Origin: Streptococcus sp. 121
Lineage (GTDB): Bacteria > Bacillota > Bacilli > Lactobacillales > Streptococcaceae
Direction: 5' to 3'
NCBI RefSeq assembly: GCF_016458205.1
Contig: NZ_JAEMED010000003.1
Coordinates: 1 to 64,000 of the forward strand
Length of the DNA stretch: 64,000 nt
Part shown: positions 30,169 through 38,144 of the stretch, one piece after another
Numbering within the stretch: position 1 is the first letter of the stretch
Layout: every line of letters begins with the position of its first letter
Translations under genes and position numbers: made by a program
The notes under the pieces: model-generated
Told to the model about the DNA's origin: nothing
The model's input: only the letters and a program-made list of their open reading frames with translations
Database searches by the model: none

Positions 30169-30821
30169 TTGAAACTTTCCTTTCTAAGGACTTGCCCTAA
30201 AATGAGGTCTTCTGGCGTTGTCATCTTCACATTCCAGTAAGAACCCGGAACCAGCCCCACCTTGACAGAGCTAAAAGTCTCCACGAGACTCGCATCATCC
30301 GTCCCCAAATAACCTGCCTGCAGAGCCTTCTTATGCACTTCCGCTAATAAAGCAGCTTCAAAAAATTGCGGCGTCTGAGCCGCCATCAAGCGCTCCCGTG
30401 GCACCGTTTGCTGAACACATCCAGCTTGCACTTCTTTAATGGTATCCTTAACAGGCACTGCCAGAATAGAATTAGGCTGACCCTTGAGGTCCTGGAGCTG
30501 GTCCGAACTGATGAAAGGGCGGGCTCCGTCATGAACCATAACCCAATCTGCGTCCACATGGGCCAAACCCAACCGCACTGAATCCTGACGTTCCGGTCCG
30601 CCCGTAACAAAAAGGACCTGTGGAGATAGATAATCCTCAAAGGCTGGTCTGTCCTCAGGACGGCCAACTAGCAAAATACGCTGGCAATCCGGATCCGCCT
30701 GAAAGACCTGCATGCTGTAAACAAAGATGGCTTGCCCGTCTAACTCTAAAAGAATTTTATTCCGGTCAGCCCCCATCCGGCGGCCTGAACCAGCCACCAG
30801 TAAAATGACATCATACTTCAT
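30165..30821 (-). CDS. ispD: 2-C-methyl-D-erythritol 4-phosphate cytidylyltransferase
   Basis: 218 aa. Nucleotide-binding [13 protein letters not shown], then [45 protein letters not shown] and [10 protein letters not shown], all in the order expected for IspD. It makes CDP-ME from MEP and CTP. It overlaps radA upstream and ispF downstream by 4 bp each. The paralogue TarI (ribitol-5-phosphate cytidylyltransferase) was considered; the adjacent ispF and the Bacillus-like order radA-ispD-ispF-gltX favour IspD. Confidence 0.9.
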   Translation of the reverse strand: MKYDVILLVAGSGRRMGADRNKILLELDGQAIFVYSMQVFQADPDCQRILLVGRPEDRPAFEDYLSPQVLFVTGGPERQDSVRLGLAHVDADWVMVHDGARPFISSDQLQDLKGQPNSILAVPVKDTIKEVQAGCVQQTVPRERLMAAQTPQFFEAALLAEVHKKALQAGYLGTDDASLVETFSSVKVGLVPGSYWNVKMTTPEDLILGQVLRKESFK

Positions 30822-32179
30822 CCAAACACCTTCTGCAAGACTTCTGAAATGCGGGTCACACCAATTACTTCAATTCCTTGGGGAAGTTTAACGCCCTGAA
30901 GGGAATTCTGAGGAACATAGACTTTTTTAAACCCTAATTTAGCAGCTTCTTGAATCCGCTGTTCCACGCGGTTAACCCGGCGGATTTCTCCTGTCAAGCC
31001 AATTTCTCCGATAAAGGCTTCATCTGGCTGTGTCGGTAAATCCTTGTAAGAGGAGGCAATCGCTACCGCAACCGCCAAGTCAATAGCCGGCTCATCTAGC
31101 TTAACCCCACCAGCTGACTTGAGATAGGCATCCTGGTTCTGCAAGAGTAAACCGGCCCGTTTCTCTAAAACGGCCATGATGAGACTGGCCCGATTAAAAT
31201 CAAGACCCGTTGTGGTTCGCTTCGCATTCCCAAACATTGTTGGCGTCACCAAGGCCTGAACCTCCGCCAAAATGGGCCGAGTTCCTTCCATGGTTACCAC
31301 AATAGAGGAACCAGTAGCCCCGTCCAAGCGTTCTTCTAAGAAAACCTGACTGGGATTTTGCACTTCCACCAAGCCTTCCGACTGCATCTCAAAAATCCCA
31401 ATTTCATTGGTTGATCCAAAACGGTTTTTAACAGCCCGCAAAATTCGGAAAGTATGTTGGCGCTCCCCTTCAAAATAAAGAACCGTATCCACCATATGTT
31501 CCAAGGTTCGGGGACCTGCAAGCGTTCCCTCCTTGGTCATATGTCCAACAATGAAGGTTGCAATTTTATTGGTTTTGGCCAACTGCATCAGCTGATTGGT
31601 CACTTCCCGTACTTGACTGACAGAACCTTGGACGCTGGAGATATCTGGCGATAGGATTGTCTGAATCGAATCGATAATCAGATAGTCCGGTTTCAAACGC
31701 TCAACCTCTGTCCGAATACTATCCATATTGGTTTCAGCATAGAGATAGAAGTCTGAATCAGGATCCCCCAAACGCTCAGCCCGTAACTTGATTTGTTCAG
31801 CAGATTCTTCTCCACTAACGTAGAGAACGGTCCCCAGTTGTGCCAATTGGGTCGAAACTTGCAGGAGCAAGGTGGATTTCCCTATCCCCGGATCTCCCCC
31901 GATCAAGACTAGACTACCCGGAACCACCCCGCCACCAAGGACGCGGTTGAATTCTTCTAAGCCTGTCTTTGTCCGGGATACGTCGATGGAGGTCACCTGA
32001 TTGAGTTTCATCGGTCTAGCCTTTTCACCCGTCAGACTCACGCGCGCATGCTTGACCTCAGCCTGTTCAATTTCTTCCACAAAAGAGGACCAAGCCCCAC
32101 AATTTGGACAGCGGCCCATGTATTTTGGGGAGTGGTAATCACAGTTTTGACAAATAAAGGTTGATTTTTTCTTAGCCAT
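30818..32179 (-). CDS. radA: DNA repair protein RadA
   Basis: 453 aa. N-terminal C4 zinc finger ([18 protein letters not shown]), RecA-like ATPase with Walker [13 protein letters not shown], the RadA-specific KNRFG motif, and a C-terminal Lon-protease-like domain. RadA promotes branch migration in recombination and, in streptococci, natural transformation. It follows dut by 8 bp and overlaps ispD by 4 bp. Length and motifs are standard. Confidence 0.96.
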   Translation of the reverse strand: MAKKKSTFICQNCDYHSPKYMGRCPNCGAWSSFVEEIEQAEVKHARVSLTGEKARPMKLNQVTSIDVSRTKTGLEEFNRVLGGGVVPGSLVLIGGDPGIGKSTLLLQVSTQLAQLGTVLYVSGEESAEQIKLRAERLGDPDSDFYLYAETNMDSIRTEVERLKPDYLIIDSIQTILSPDISSVQGSVSQVREVTNQLMQLAKTNKIATFIVGHMTKEGTLAGPRTLEHMVDTVLYFEGERQHTFRILRAVKNRFGSTNEIGIFEMQSEGLVEVQNPSQVFLEERLDGATGSSIVVTMEGTRPILAEVQALVTPTMFGNAKRTTTGLDFNRASLIMAVLEKRAGLLLQNQDAYLKSAGGVKLDEPAIDLAVAVAIASSYKDLPTQPDEAFIGEIGLTGEIRRVNRVEQRIQEAAKLGFKKVYVPQNSLQGVKLPQGIEVIGVTRISEVLQKVFG

Positions 32180-32187
32180 GGGAACTC

Positions 32188-32631
32188 CTAACGACCCGTG
32201 GAACCAAAGCCGCCTTGGCGTTGGCCACTAGCCTGATCCCCATCCGCCAAGAGGAAGGGCACAAATACAGCTTGAACAATCCGTTCTCCTACTTCCAGAG
32301 AAACCAGCTGATCGGTAATATTCTGCATCTGGGCAAAGATGTGCCCCTCATTGGCTTCATTGCCATAGTAATCTCCGTCAATCACCCCGACGGAGTTAAT
32401 CAAGACCAACCCCTTCTTGCGCGGGTTCGATGAACGATCATAAAGATAGAGCACTTCATTGGCTTGCATATAAGCCTTGACCCCCGTTGGAACCAGCTTG
32501 ATTTCGCCCGGTTCAAGTACCATAGCCTCCGCAACTTTAAGGTCATAGCCAGCAGCCTGAGCCGTCTCTCGCTTTGGTAACAACTGACGATCACTGTAGT
32601 GACTGACTAATTCAAAACCACGTAAACGCAT
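32188..32631 (-). CDS. dut: Deoxyuridine 5'-triphosphate nucleotidohydrolase
   Basis: 147 aa trimeric-type dUTPase: [21 protein letters not shown] (nucleotide binding), [11 protein letters not shown] (catalytic Asp), and a Gly-rich flexible C-terminal motif GGFGSTGR. It hydrolyses dUTP to dUMP, preventing uracil misincorporation and supplying thymidylate synthesis. First gene of the dut-radA-ispD-ispF run. A -10 TATAAT lies at 32659-32664 on the - strand; SD AGGAGG. Confidence 0.95.
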   Translation of the reverse strand: MRLRGFELVSHYSDRQLLPKRETAQAAGYDLKVAEAMVLEPGEIKLVPTGVKAYMQANEVLYLYDRSSNPRKKGLVLINSVGVIDGDYYGNEANEGHIFAQMQNITDQLVSLEVGERIVQAVFVPFLLADGDQASGQRQGGFGSTGR

Positions 32632-32785
32632 GACTTCCTCCTATTTCTCATTCCTTTTATTATACACTAAAGGAGAGAGTCCTTGGGTTTGAAAACTTAC
32701 CCCGCATTCACTTGGCTTGACCAGAAGCTGAACGGAAGGCAGCGCCAATCACTCTCACCAAAGCCAGTCAATGCTGCCTTTTGGT

Positions 32786-32791
32786 ATAATG
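32786..32791 (+). promoter_or_regulatory. Extended -10 of the permease operon
   Basis: TTTTGG-TATAAT with TG one base ahead of the hexamer and a weak -35; the start codon follows 24 bp later. Confidence 0.5.
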
Positions 32792-32814
32792 GTTAGCAAG
32801 AGAAAGGAGCTCTT

Positions 32815-33717
32815 ATGTTTTCAGACCTACCTGCCAGTTTTCTGCAGATGTCGGCGATTTTTTTATCCATTGTCATCGAAGCCTTACCTTTCGTGCTCCT
32901 TGGCAGCATTATTTCGGGCTTCATTGAAGTCTACTTGACACCCGAAAAAGTCGTTCGTTTTCTACCTCAAAACAAATTTTTGAATATCCTGATTGGGTCC
33001 TTTGCAGGCCTGATTTTTCCCTCTTGTGAATGTGGAATTGTCCCTATTATTCACCGCTTTCTCAAAAAGAAGGTGCCGACCTATACGGCCCTTCCCTTTT
33101 TGGTAACAGCCCCTGTGATAAATCCCATTGTCCTGTTTGCGACCTTTTCCGCCTTTGGGAACTCCTGGCTTTTTGCACTGACCCGCGCTTTAGGTTCGCT
33201 CATCTTAGCTCAAGTCCTAGGGATTCTCCTTGGCTTCGTCTGGACAGAGGACATCCTAACCAACCATCAGGAGAACTTGCCCTTGCACGGCCACAAGCAC
33301 ACAGACCAAGGACAGGGACACTTTTTTCAAGCCTGGGTTCATGCCCTTGATGAATTTTTCGATTCTGGCCGCTACTTGATCCTCGGTGCCCTTTTTGCCA
33401 GTAGTGTTCAGGTTTACGTACCTACGCGCATCCTGACCAGCATCTCCAGCAGTCCCTTCGTTGCCATACTCATCCTAATGGTGCTAAGTTTCCTTCTCTC
33501 CCTTTGCAGCGAAGCCGATGCCTTCATCGGATCCTCACTCTTGGGAACCTTCGGAATGGCACCCGTTATGGCTTTTCTAGTCATCGGTCCCGTCCTTGAC
33601 ATCAAAAACCTGCTCATGATGACCCGCGTTTTCAAAAAAACTTTCATTCGCAATTTCATCCTGGTCACCGTGCTTGTCGTATTCCTCTTTGCAGCTAGTT
33701 TGGAGGTGCTCCTATGA
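32815..33717 (+). CDS. Permease of the DUF318/ArsP-like family (YcgR/YraQ-like)
   Basis: 300 aa integral membrane protein with about eight hydrophobic segments. Family motifs: PSCECGIVPI (Cys pair in a membrane loop), TAPVINPIVL and a late LCSEADAFIGSS. A His-rich loop (HGHKHTDQGQGHFFQ) lies near 160. The substrate of this family is not settled: a relative (ArsP) exports organoarsenicals, others are linked to metals. It overlaps the next gene by 4 bp (ATGA), forming the usual two-gene unit with a TIGR03943/YcgQ protein. Confidence 0.75.
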   Translation: MFSDLPASFLQMSAIFLSIVIEALPFVLLGSIISGFIEVYLTPEKVVRFLPQNKFLNILIGSFAGLIFPSCECGIVPIIHRFLKKKVPTYTALPFLVTAPVINPIVLFATFSAFGNSWLFALTRALGSLILAQVLGILLGFVWTEDILTNHQENLPLHGHKHTDQGQGHFFQAWVHALDEFFDSGRYLILGALFASSVQVYVPTRILTSISSSPFVAILILMVLSFLLSLCSEADAFIGSSLLGTFGMAPVMAFLVIGPVLDIKNLLMMTRVFKKTFIRNFILVTVLVVFLFAASLEVLL

Positions 33718-34517
33718 TTCGTTTTCTCATTTTAGCCGGTTACTTCGAGCTCAGCCTCTACCTGACCTGGAGCGGCAAACTCGACCACTACATCAACCTG
33801 CACTATTCCTACTTAGCCTATCTCTCCATGGCCCTGACTTTCCTCTTGGCCCTCATTCAATTACGCCTCCTTTTGAAGGAAGAAAAAGAAAAGGGCTCAT
33901 CCAGTCAACGATTGGCCTATCTAGTCCTAGCTATCCCTCTTCTAGTAGGCTTTCTCTTCCCCACCGTCAGCCTCGATTCCACGACTGTTTCGGCTAAGGG
34001 CTACCAATTTCCCCTAGCAGCAGGGACATCGGCAGAAATCCAGGCAGACGAAGGAACAACAAGTCAGTACCTGAAACCCGACACCAGTTCCTACTTCACC
34101 AAAAAAGCCTATGAGAATGAAATGCAGGCTGTAGCCGCCAAGTATCTCAAAGAAGATACCATCCAGGTGACTACACAGAACTATATGGAATTTATGGAAG
34201 CTCTCTACGATTATCCTGACCAGTTCCTGGGCAAGGAAGTCCAGATGAGCGGCTTTGTCTACAACGACCCCAAACAAACCCAGCAACAATTCCTCTTCCG
34301 TTTCGGGATTATCCACTGTATTGCAGACTCCGGTGTCTACGGACTCCTAACCACCGGCCAAGACCAATCCTACCCTGACAATACCTGGGTCTCCGCCAAG
34401 GGTAAAATTGCCATTCATTTCCATAAGGACCTCAACCAAAGCCTACCTACCTTGGAGCTGACAGACTGGACTCGCATTGATGAACCCACAAACCCCTATG
34501 TTTACCGAGAATTTTAA
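33714..34517 (+). CDS. TIGR03943-family (YcgQ-like) permease partner protein
   Basis: 267 aa. Three N-terminal membrane segments (about 1-20, 38-58, 70-90), then an extracytoplasmic domain. This carries the family-typical KEVQMSGFVYNDP stretch (OB-like core) and ends in a conserved VYREF-type tail. It probably works with the DUF318 permease encoded immediately upstream. The function is unknown; the pairing is well conserved among Firmicutes. Confidence 0.7.
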   Translation: MIRFLILAGYFELSLYLTWSGKLDHYINLHYSYLAYLSMALTFLLALIQLRLLLKEEKEKGSSSQRLAYLVLAIPLLVGFLFPTVSLDSTTVSAKGYQFPLAAGTSAEIQADEGTTSQYLKPDTSSYFTKKAYENEMQAVAAKYLKEDTIQVTTQNYMEFMEALYDYPDQFLGKEVQMSGFVYNDPKQTQQQFLFRFGIIHCIADSGVYGLLTTGQDQSYPDNTWVSAKGKIAIHFHKDLNQSLPTLELTDWTRIDEPTNPYVYREF

Positions 34518-34540
34518 CTTCGTCACCCTCAATATTAAAG

Positions 34541-34762
34541 CTTTAGACAAAAGTCTCAACTTTTCTACATCATTTAATAAAATTACTTTGATGCAGTGGT
34601 TGATTGGTGTTTTCCTTCGCTTTTATTGAGAGAACATTTCATGTTCTCTCATCCAGAAACTCAAAGAGTCAATTCCTGACTCTTTGACCTCCGAAAACAA
34701 CCTAATCAACTGTACGGGGGTCGGACAACGAACTCTTCTCAATTGAGAGAGTTCTGTCCAAC
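34541..34762 (+). repeat. Family C hairpin-rich interspersed repeat, copy C1
   Basis: About 220 bp shared with 47796-48027. Contains TGAGAGAACATTTCATGTTCTCTCA, CAAAGAGTCAATTCCTGACTCTTTG and a terminal hairpin before GTTCTGTCC. Non-coding; it ends at the 3' end of the C39 exporter gene. Confidence 0.75.
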
Positions 34763-34764
34763 TC

Positions 34765-36858
34765 CTATTCGGCTGTGGTTTTAATTTGCCCATTTTCCAA
34801 GCGTACAATCCGCTCCAGCCTCTGAGCCAGATCCAAACGGTGTGTGATAACAACCAGTGTTTTATCCAAGTCCAAGAGACGGTCAAATACCCGCTCTTCC
34901 GTCTCTGGATCCAAGTGGCTGGTCGCCTCATCCAAAATGAGGAATTCAGCCCCTGTCAAAAGGGTCCGAGCTAGGGCTAAACGCTGAATCTGCCCAGTAG
35001 ACAAAGCCGTCCCGTCCGTCCCGACTTGCGTATCCAATCCCATAGGCAAGGCTGCCACAAACTCCGCAGCTTCAACTAATCGTAAAACCTCCCACAAGTC
35101 AATCTCAGCTGTTCCGATCGCAGCCGCCCAGAGTAGATTCTCCCGTAAATTTCCTTGGAATAAGCCCGCATTTTGAGCCAGATACTGGACTTGCCTCCGC
35201 AGGTCACGAGGATTCATACGAGAAAAATCTTGTCCGGCCAGCATGACCTGCCCTTCCAAAGGTTGGTAGAATCCAACCAGCAATTTGGCGAGACTGGTTT
35301 TGCCAGAGCCGGATATCCCCAGAATACCTAGTTTCTGCCCACGAGGAATCTCCAAATTCACAGCTTTAAGGAGCGGACTTCCGTAATCATAGGCAAAGCT
35401 AACATTCCGCACTGATAAACCACTTTGATCGCCAACCAAAGATTCTTGTCCGCTCCCTTTTCCCTGTGGCACTTGATAGACCTCCTGTAGACGCTGATAG
35501 GCCACTTGAGCCTTTTGGACCTGTACTTGAACCTGGAGTAGGTTTTCCAAAGGCCCTGTAAAATAAGCCAAGAGACTGGTGAATGTCAGGAGTTGGCCCA
35601 GGCTCAGATGCCCCTTGAGAATCAGGTGAGAGCCCCACCAAAAGATTGCCACCGTTGTCCCTAGTTGCAAGGCGCTTTTGAGGGCAGCCTGAATCTGTTC
35701 GGCACAACTGTAGGCGCAGATCTTGTCCCAAAAGTTTTCCAAGTAGTCCTTATTCTGAACCAGGGCTCCCTCTTCAATCCCCAAAGCCTTGAGGGTCTCC
35801 ATGTCTTTGATATGATCCATCAAACTAGAGGCTAGTTGGGAGCCCGCCTCCAATTGTTCCTGATGATAGCCCTTAAATTTTTTCTGAAAGGCAAAAAATA
35901 ATAGGGTGTAGAGAGGGACCAAAAGCAAGGCCAGTAGAAAGAGCTGCGGCGATTGCGAAGCAAGGGCAAGGCTTAGACTAACCAAGGTTAGACCATCTAA
36001 GAGCAGAGTAAGGCCCAACGAGGCTAAAGCTTCAATGATTTGGTTGGCGTCTGTGAAGCGAGAGAGAATTTCGCCGCTACGGCGCGTGGTGAAAAAGCTC
36101 ATCGGCAAACTGAAAACATGAGCTAGATAATCCTCCAGCAACTTTAGCGAAAGCTGGCGACTCAAGAGGACCAAGGGATATTGTTTGCAAAATTGCAGAA
36201 AGGCTTGAAGGACTGCTGCAAAAAGCAAACACGCACTTAGGCGACTAATCCAGTCCATACGGCCTTGTGGCAAGAAGGTGTCCACAATCCACTGCAAACC
36301 ATAAGAAGACAAAATAGTGACAAGGGTCAGGCAGAAACTCATGATAACAATGACTGTAAAAAGGCCCCGCTCCTGAAAAAGCAGACGAAAAAGTGACCAG
36401 AAGGATGCTTCCTTCCGCTTCTGAGCCCGATAGTCCGGACCTGGCTCGAAGAACAGAGCAACACCTGTCCATTCCTTTAAAAATACAGCATGACTCCGTT
36501 CCACCAAGCCCACCTGCGGATCTGGGTCGGCTAGGTAAACACTGGTATCTGTCACCCGATAAACCACATAGTAATGCAAAAACTTCTCGTCCTTCACCAC
36601 ATGAACCAAAGCCGGCTTCTCCGCCACCCCACTTGCAAGATTCTCCAAATCCAATTTTAAAGGCTGACAGATCAATCCCAATTCTTCCCCAGCTTTGACC
36701 AGACCATAGGCTGTCGTCCCATTTAAACCCGTTTTGCTTAAGGTCCGCAAATAGGCCAGGGAATAATCTGAACCATAGTAGCTCAAAAGCATGGCCAAAC
36801 AAGCCACCCCACAATCCTTCCAGTCCACCTGCATCCGATAGTCTTTTTTCGAAAACAT
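34765..36858 (-). CDS. Peptidase C39-containing ABC exporter (ComA/LagD-like)
   Basis: 697 aa. N-terminal C39 double-glycine leader peptidase: QVDWKDCG (catalytic Cys at about 17), the HYYVVY His region near 95, and ADPDP. Then a six-helix ABC membrane domain (about 160-440). The ABC ATPase has Walker A GISGSGKTS, signature LSTGQIQ, Walker [10 protein letters not shown] and an H-loop THRL. Such proteins cleave GG-leader peptides and export bacteriocins or competence pheromones. No GG-leader peptide, immunity gene or ComB-type accessory protein was found beside it, so it is an orphan here. It may serve a substrate encoded elsewhere or be a leftover of a lost cluster. Confidence 0.85.
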   Translation of the reverse strand: MFSKKDYRMQVDWKDCGVACLAMLLSYYGSDYSLAYLRTLSKTGLNGTTAYGLVKAGEELGLICQPLKLDLENLASGVAEKPALVHVVKDEKFLHYYVVYRVTDTSVYLADPDPQVGLVERSHAVFLKEWTGVALFFEPGPDYRAQKRKEASFWSLFRLLFQERGLFTVIVIMSFCLTLVTILSSYGLQWIVDTFLPQGRMDWISRLSACLLFAAVLQAFLQFCKQYPLVLLSRQLSLKLLEDYLAHVFSLPMSFFTTRRSGEILSRFTDANQIIEALASLGLTLLLDGLTLVSLSLALASQSPQLFLLALLLVPLYTLLFFAFQKKFKGYHQEQLEAGSQLASSLMDHIKDMETLKALGIEEGALVQNKDYLENFWDKICAYSCAEQIQAALKSALQLGTTVAIFWWGSHLILKGHLSLGQLLTFTSLLAYFTGPLENLLQVQVQVQKAQVAYQRLQEVYQVPQGKGSGQESLVGDQSGLSVRNVSFAYDYGSPLLKAVNLEIPRGQKLGILGISGSGKTSLAKLLVGFYQPLEGQVMLAGQDFSRMNPRDLRRQVQYLAQNAGLFQGNLRENLLWAAAIGTAEIDLWEVLRLVEAAEFVAALPMGLDTQVGTDGTALSTGQIQRLALARTLLTGAEFLILDEATSHLDPETEERVFDRLLDLDKTLVVITHRLDLAQRLERIVRLENGQIKTTAE

Positions 36859-36895
36859 AAGATCCCTCCTACTTATTGATTCGGAAGAGAAATGA

Positions 36896-36935
36896 AAAAG
36901 AGGATAGGTAATAAAATCCTAACCTCTTAATTTTA
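36896..36935 (-). terminator. Terminator-like hairpin ending the decayed zincin operon
   Basis: AAGAGGATAGG / CCTAACCTCTT. The - strand reading ends CCTCTTTTT. It lies between the C39 exporter start and the remnant genes. Confidence 0.6.
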
Positions 36936-37026
36936 GTCACCGGAAATTGCTCAGCAATAGATGACCTTCAACTTATGAAATGGCCAATCACACTAGCAGG
37001 TGTATCTAAAAACCCTTTTGATACGT

Positions 37027-37212
37027 TCAATTGGATACAGCAACACAAGGATAGCTTAATTTATCTCGAACAGTCTGAAACAAATCTATAATTTTGTCTG
37101 GTGTATCTTGGGAAAATGTATAGTGTATTACTCCATGGTTCATTTCACCCGCAACAATTCAAGGACGAATTTGGCGGTGAAAAATCACCGTTTCTCTATT
37201 GGGAATAGCCAT
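37027..37212 (-). pseudogene. Small downstream gene of the zincin remnant, interrupted by an in-frame TGA
   Basis: The ATG at 37212 overlaps the preceding stop (TGATG). It reads MAIPNRETVIFHRQIRP, hits TGA at 37159-37161, then continues in frame as IVAGEMNHGVIHYTFSQDTP... for about 43 residues to a stop at 37027. The even coding texture across the stop suggests a single gene of about 60 aa broken by one mutation. Function unknown. Confidence 0.5.
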
Positions 37213-37644
37213 CACTTCCATGAACAGACCTCCTCTACTTTTTGAAATAACGCTGGATCAACATTTTTAGCTCCTAAGACAGCAACATCAGCCACTAACT
37301 CGTTCACGTTACCCATTCGAAATGCATCTTCAGCATTTGGACTAATCTTTAATAAATAATTAAAATCACAATTCATTTGCCCCTTAACATAGGAATAGAG
37401 CGAAGTATTGAGGGCAAACATAGCTTCTTCAATAGTATTGTAGCTCTTTTTATAAGCTTTGTAAAATCGTTTTGCGGAATCCCAGTGTCTTTTATGGGTC
37501 AATTCATGAACCAATGTATCTCTCACATTTCTAGCCGCAAAGTACCCATCGGCCAAAATATTTGAAAACAATTGATCAGAATTAAGAACATCGCTGACAA
37601 ACAGTATATCTTTCTTGTAATTATAACCCGCAAAGAATATTTTT
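37212..37644 (-). pseudogene. 5'-truncated zincin-type metalloprotease domain (phage or mobile-element type)
   Basis: The open frame runs from just after a TGA at 37645-37647. It contains FVSDVLNSDQ, then the zinc motif HELTHKRHWD (HExxH) and a later NELVADVAVLG that may supply the third ligand. Such domains are common at the C-terminus of phage minor head proteins and mobile-element toxins. There is no good start codon or SD at the 5' end (a TTG at 37571 is possible but has no clear SD), so it is read as the C-terminal remnant of a larger gene. The last base of its stop overlaps the next ORF. Confidence 0.55.
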
Positions 37645-37648
37645 CATT

Positions 37649-37676
37649 TGACAACTATTCCCAATCCTGTATAATA
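37649..37676 (+). promoter_or_regulatory. Strong promoter of a short antitoxin-type RNA
   Basis: Consensus -35 TTGACA (37649-37654), 16-bp spacer, consensus -10 TATAAT (37671-37676). It is followed within 35 bp by an intrinsic terminator. Confidence 0.8.
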
Positions 37677-37682
37677 AAGATA

Positions 37683-37746
37683 CAGAGATGACGTTCATAG
37701 CAACGCCAAAGCCCTTGATTTGTGTCAGAAATCAAGGGCTTTTTTA
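37683..37746 (+). ncRNA. Candidate antitoxin RNA (RNA II-like), about 65 nt
   Basis: A strong promoter and a terminator (AAAGCCCTTGATTT / AAATCAAGGGCTTTTTT, 37708-37746) define a very short non-coding RNA. It runs convergently towards the small membrane-peptide gene on the - strand whose stop codon is at 37752. This is the arrangement of Fst/par type I systems. Confidence 0.55.
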
Positions 37747-37751
37747 CGTTC

Positions 37752-37973
37752 TTAAAAGATTAACGGACGTTTTTTAGGCTGGCCATACTGGTTGTCCTTC
37801 CTATTCAGCCATTTGCAGATAAAATAGAGCAGAATGCCAGATATTATATCTGCTACGATAGCAAGTAAGACATCAGAGATGACATCTATGAGCAACACCT
37901 CCTTTCCAGCAAAGAATTGCTCAAGGTTAAGCATTGCACTTACAAATAGAACATAAAATGAAAACCATTCCAT
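37752..37973 (-). CDS. Small membrane peptide, candidate Fst-like type I toxin
   Basis: The open frame is 73 aa from the ATG at 37973, but a strong SD (GGAAAGGAGG) lies inside it at about 37891-37900. The true product is therefore probably the C-terminal ~48 residues, starting at GTG or TTG near 37889. That part has a hydrophobic helix (DVLLAIVADIISGILLYFIC), then KWLNRKD and a polar tail, like Fst-family toxins (membrane helix followed by a charged tail). The start codon is unresolved. The convergent short RNA supports a toxin-antitoxin pair. Confidence 0.5.
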   Translation of the reverse strand: MEWFSFYVLFVSAMLNLEQFFAGKEVLLIDVISDVLLAIVADIISGILLYFICKWLNRKDNQYGQPKKRPLIF

Positions 37974-38088
37974 TTCAAAACCTAGAGCTCTTGAACATTT
38001 TTTATGGATAACTCTCCCTATTCCAAACGCTTTCGCTATTCTCAGACTCTTACTGGTTCGATTTTAAAATCACGTAAACTAGAAGTCT

Positions 38089-38122
38089 TTAAAAAAAGAC
38101 CTAGGTTTTTACACCTAGATCT
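38089..38122 (-). terminator. Terminator of the heterodimeric ABC exporter operon
   Basis: On the - strand AGATCTAGGT gtaaaa ACCTAGGTCT followed by TTTTTT. Confidence 0.85.
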
Positions 38123-38144
38123 GACTTTACATCTATCTTAATCC

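Noticed and set aside
30165-30821. TarI-type ribitol-5-phosphate cytidylyltransferase
   Set aside because: Adjacent, overlapping ispF and the Bacillus-like neighbourhood favour IspD; no TarJ-type dehydrogenase is nearby.
36915-37091. + strand open stretch reading VTGNCSAIDDLQLMKWP...
   Set aside because: No start codon or SD, and its 3' part is antisense to the more convincing small ORF coupled to the zincin remnant.
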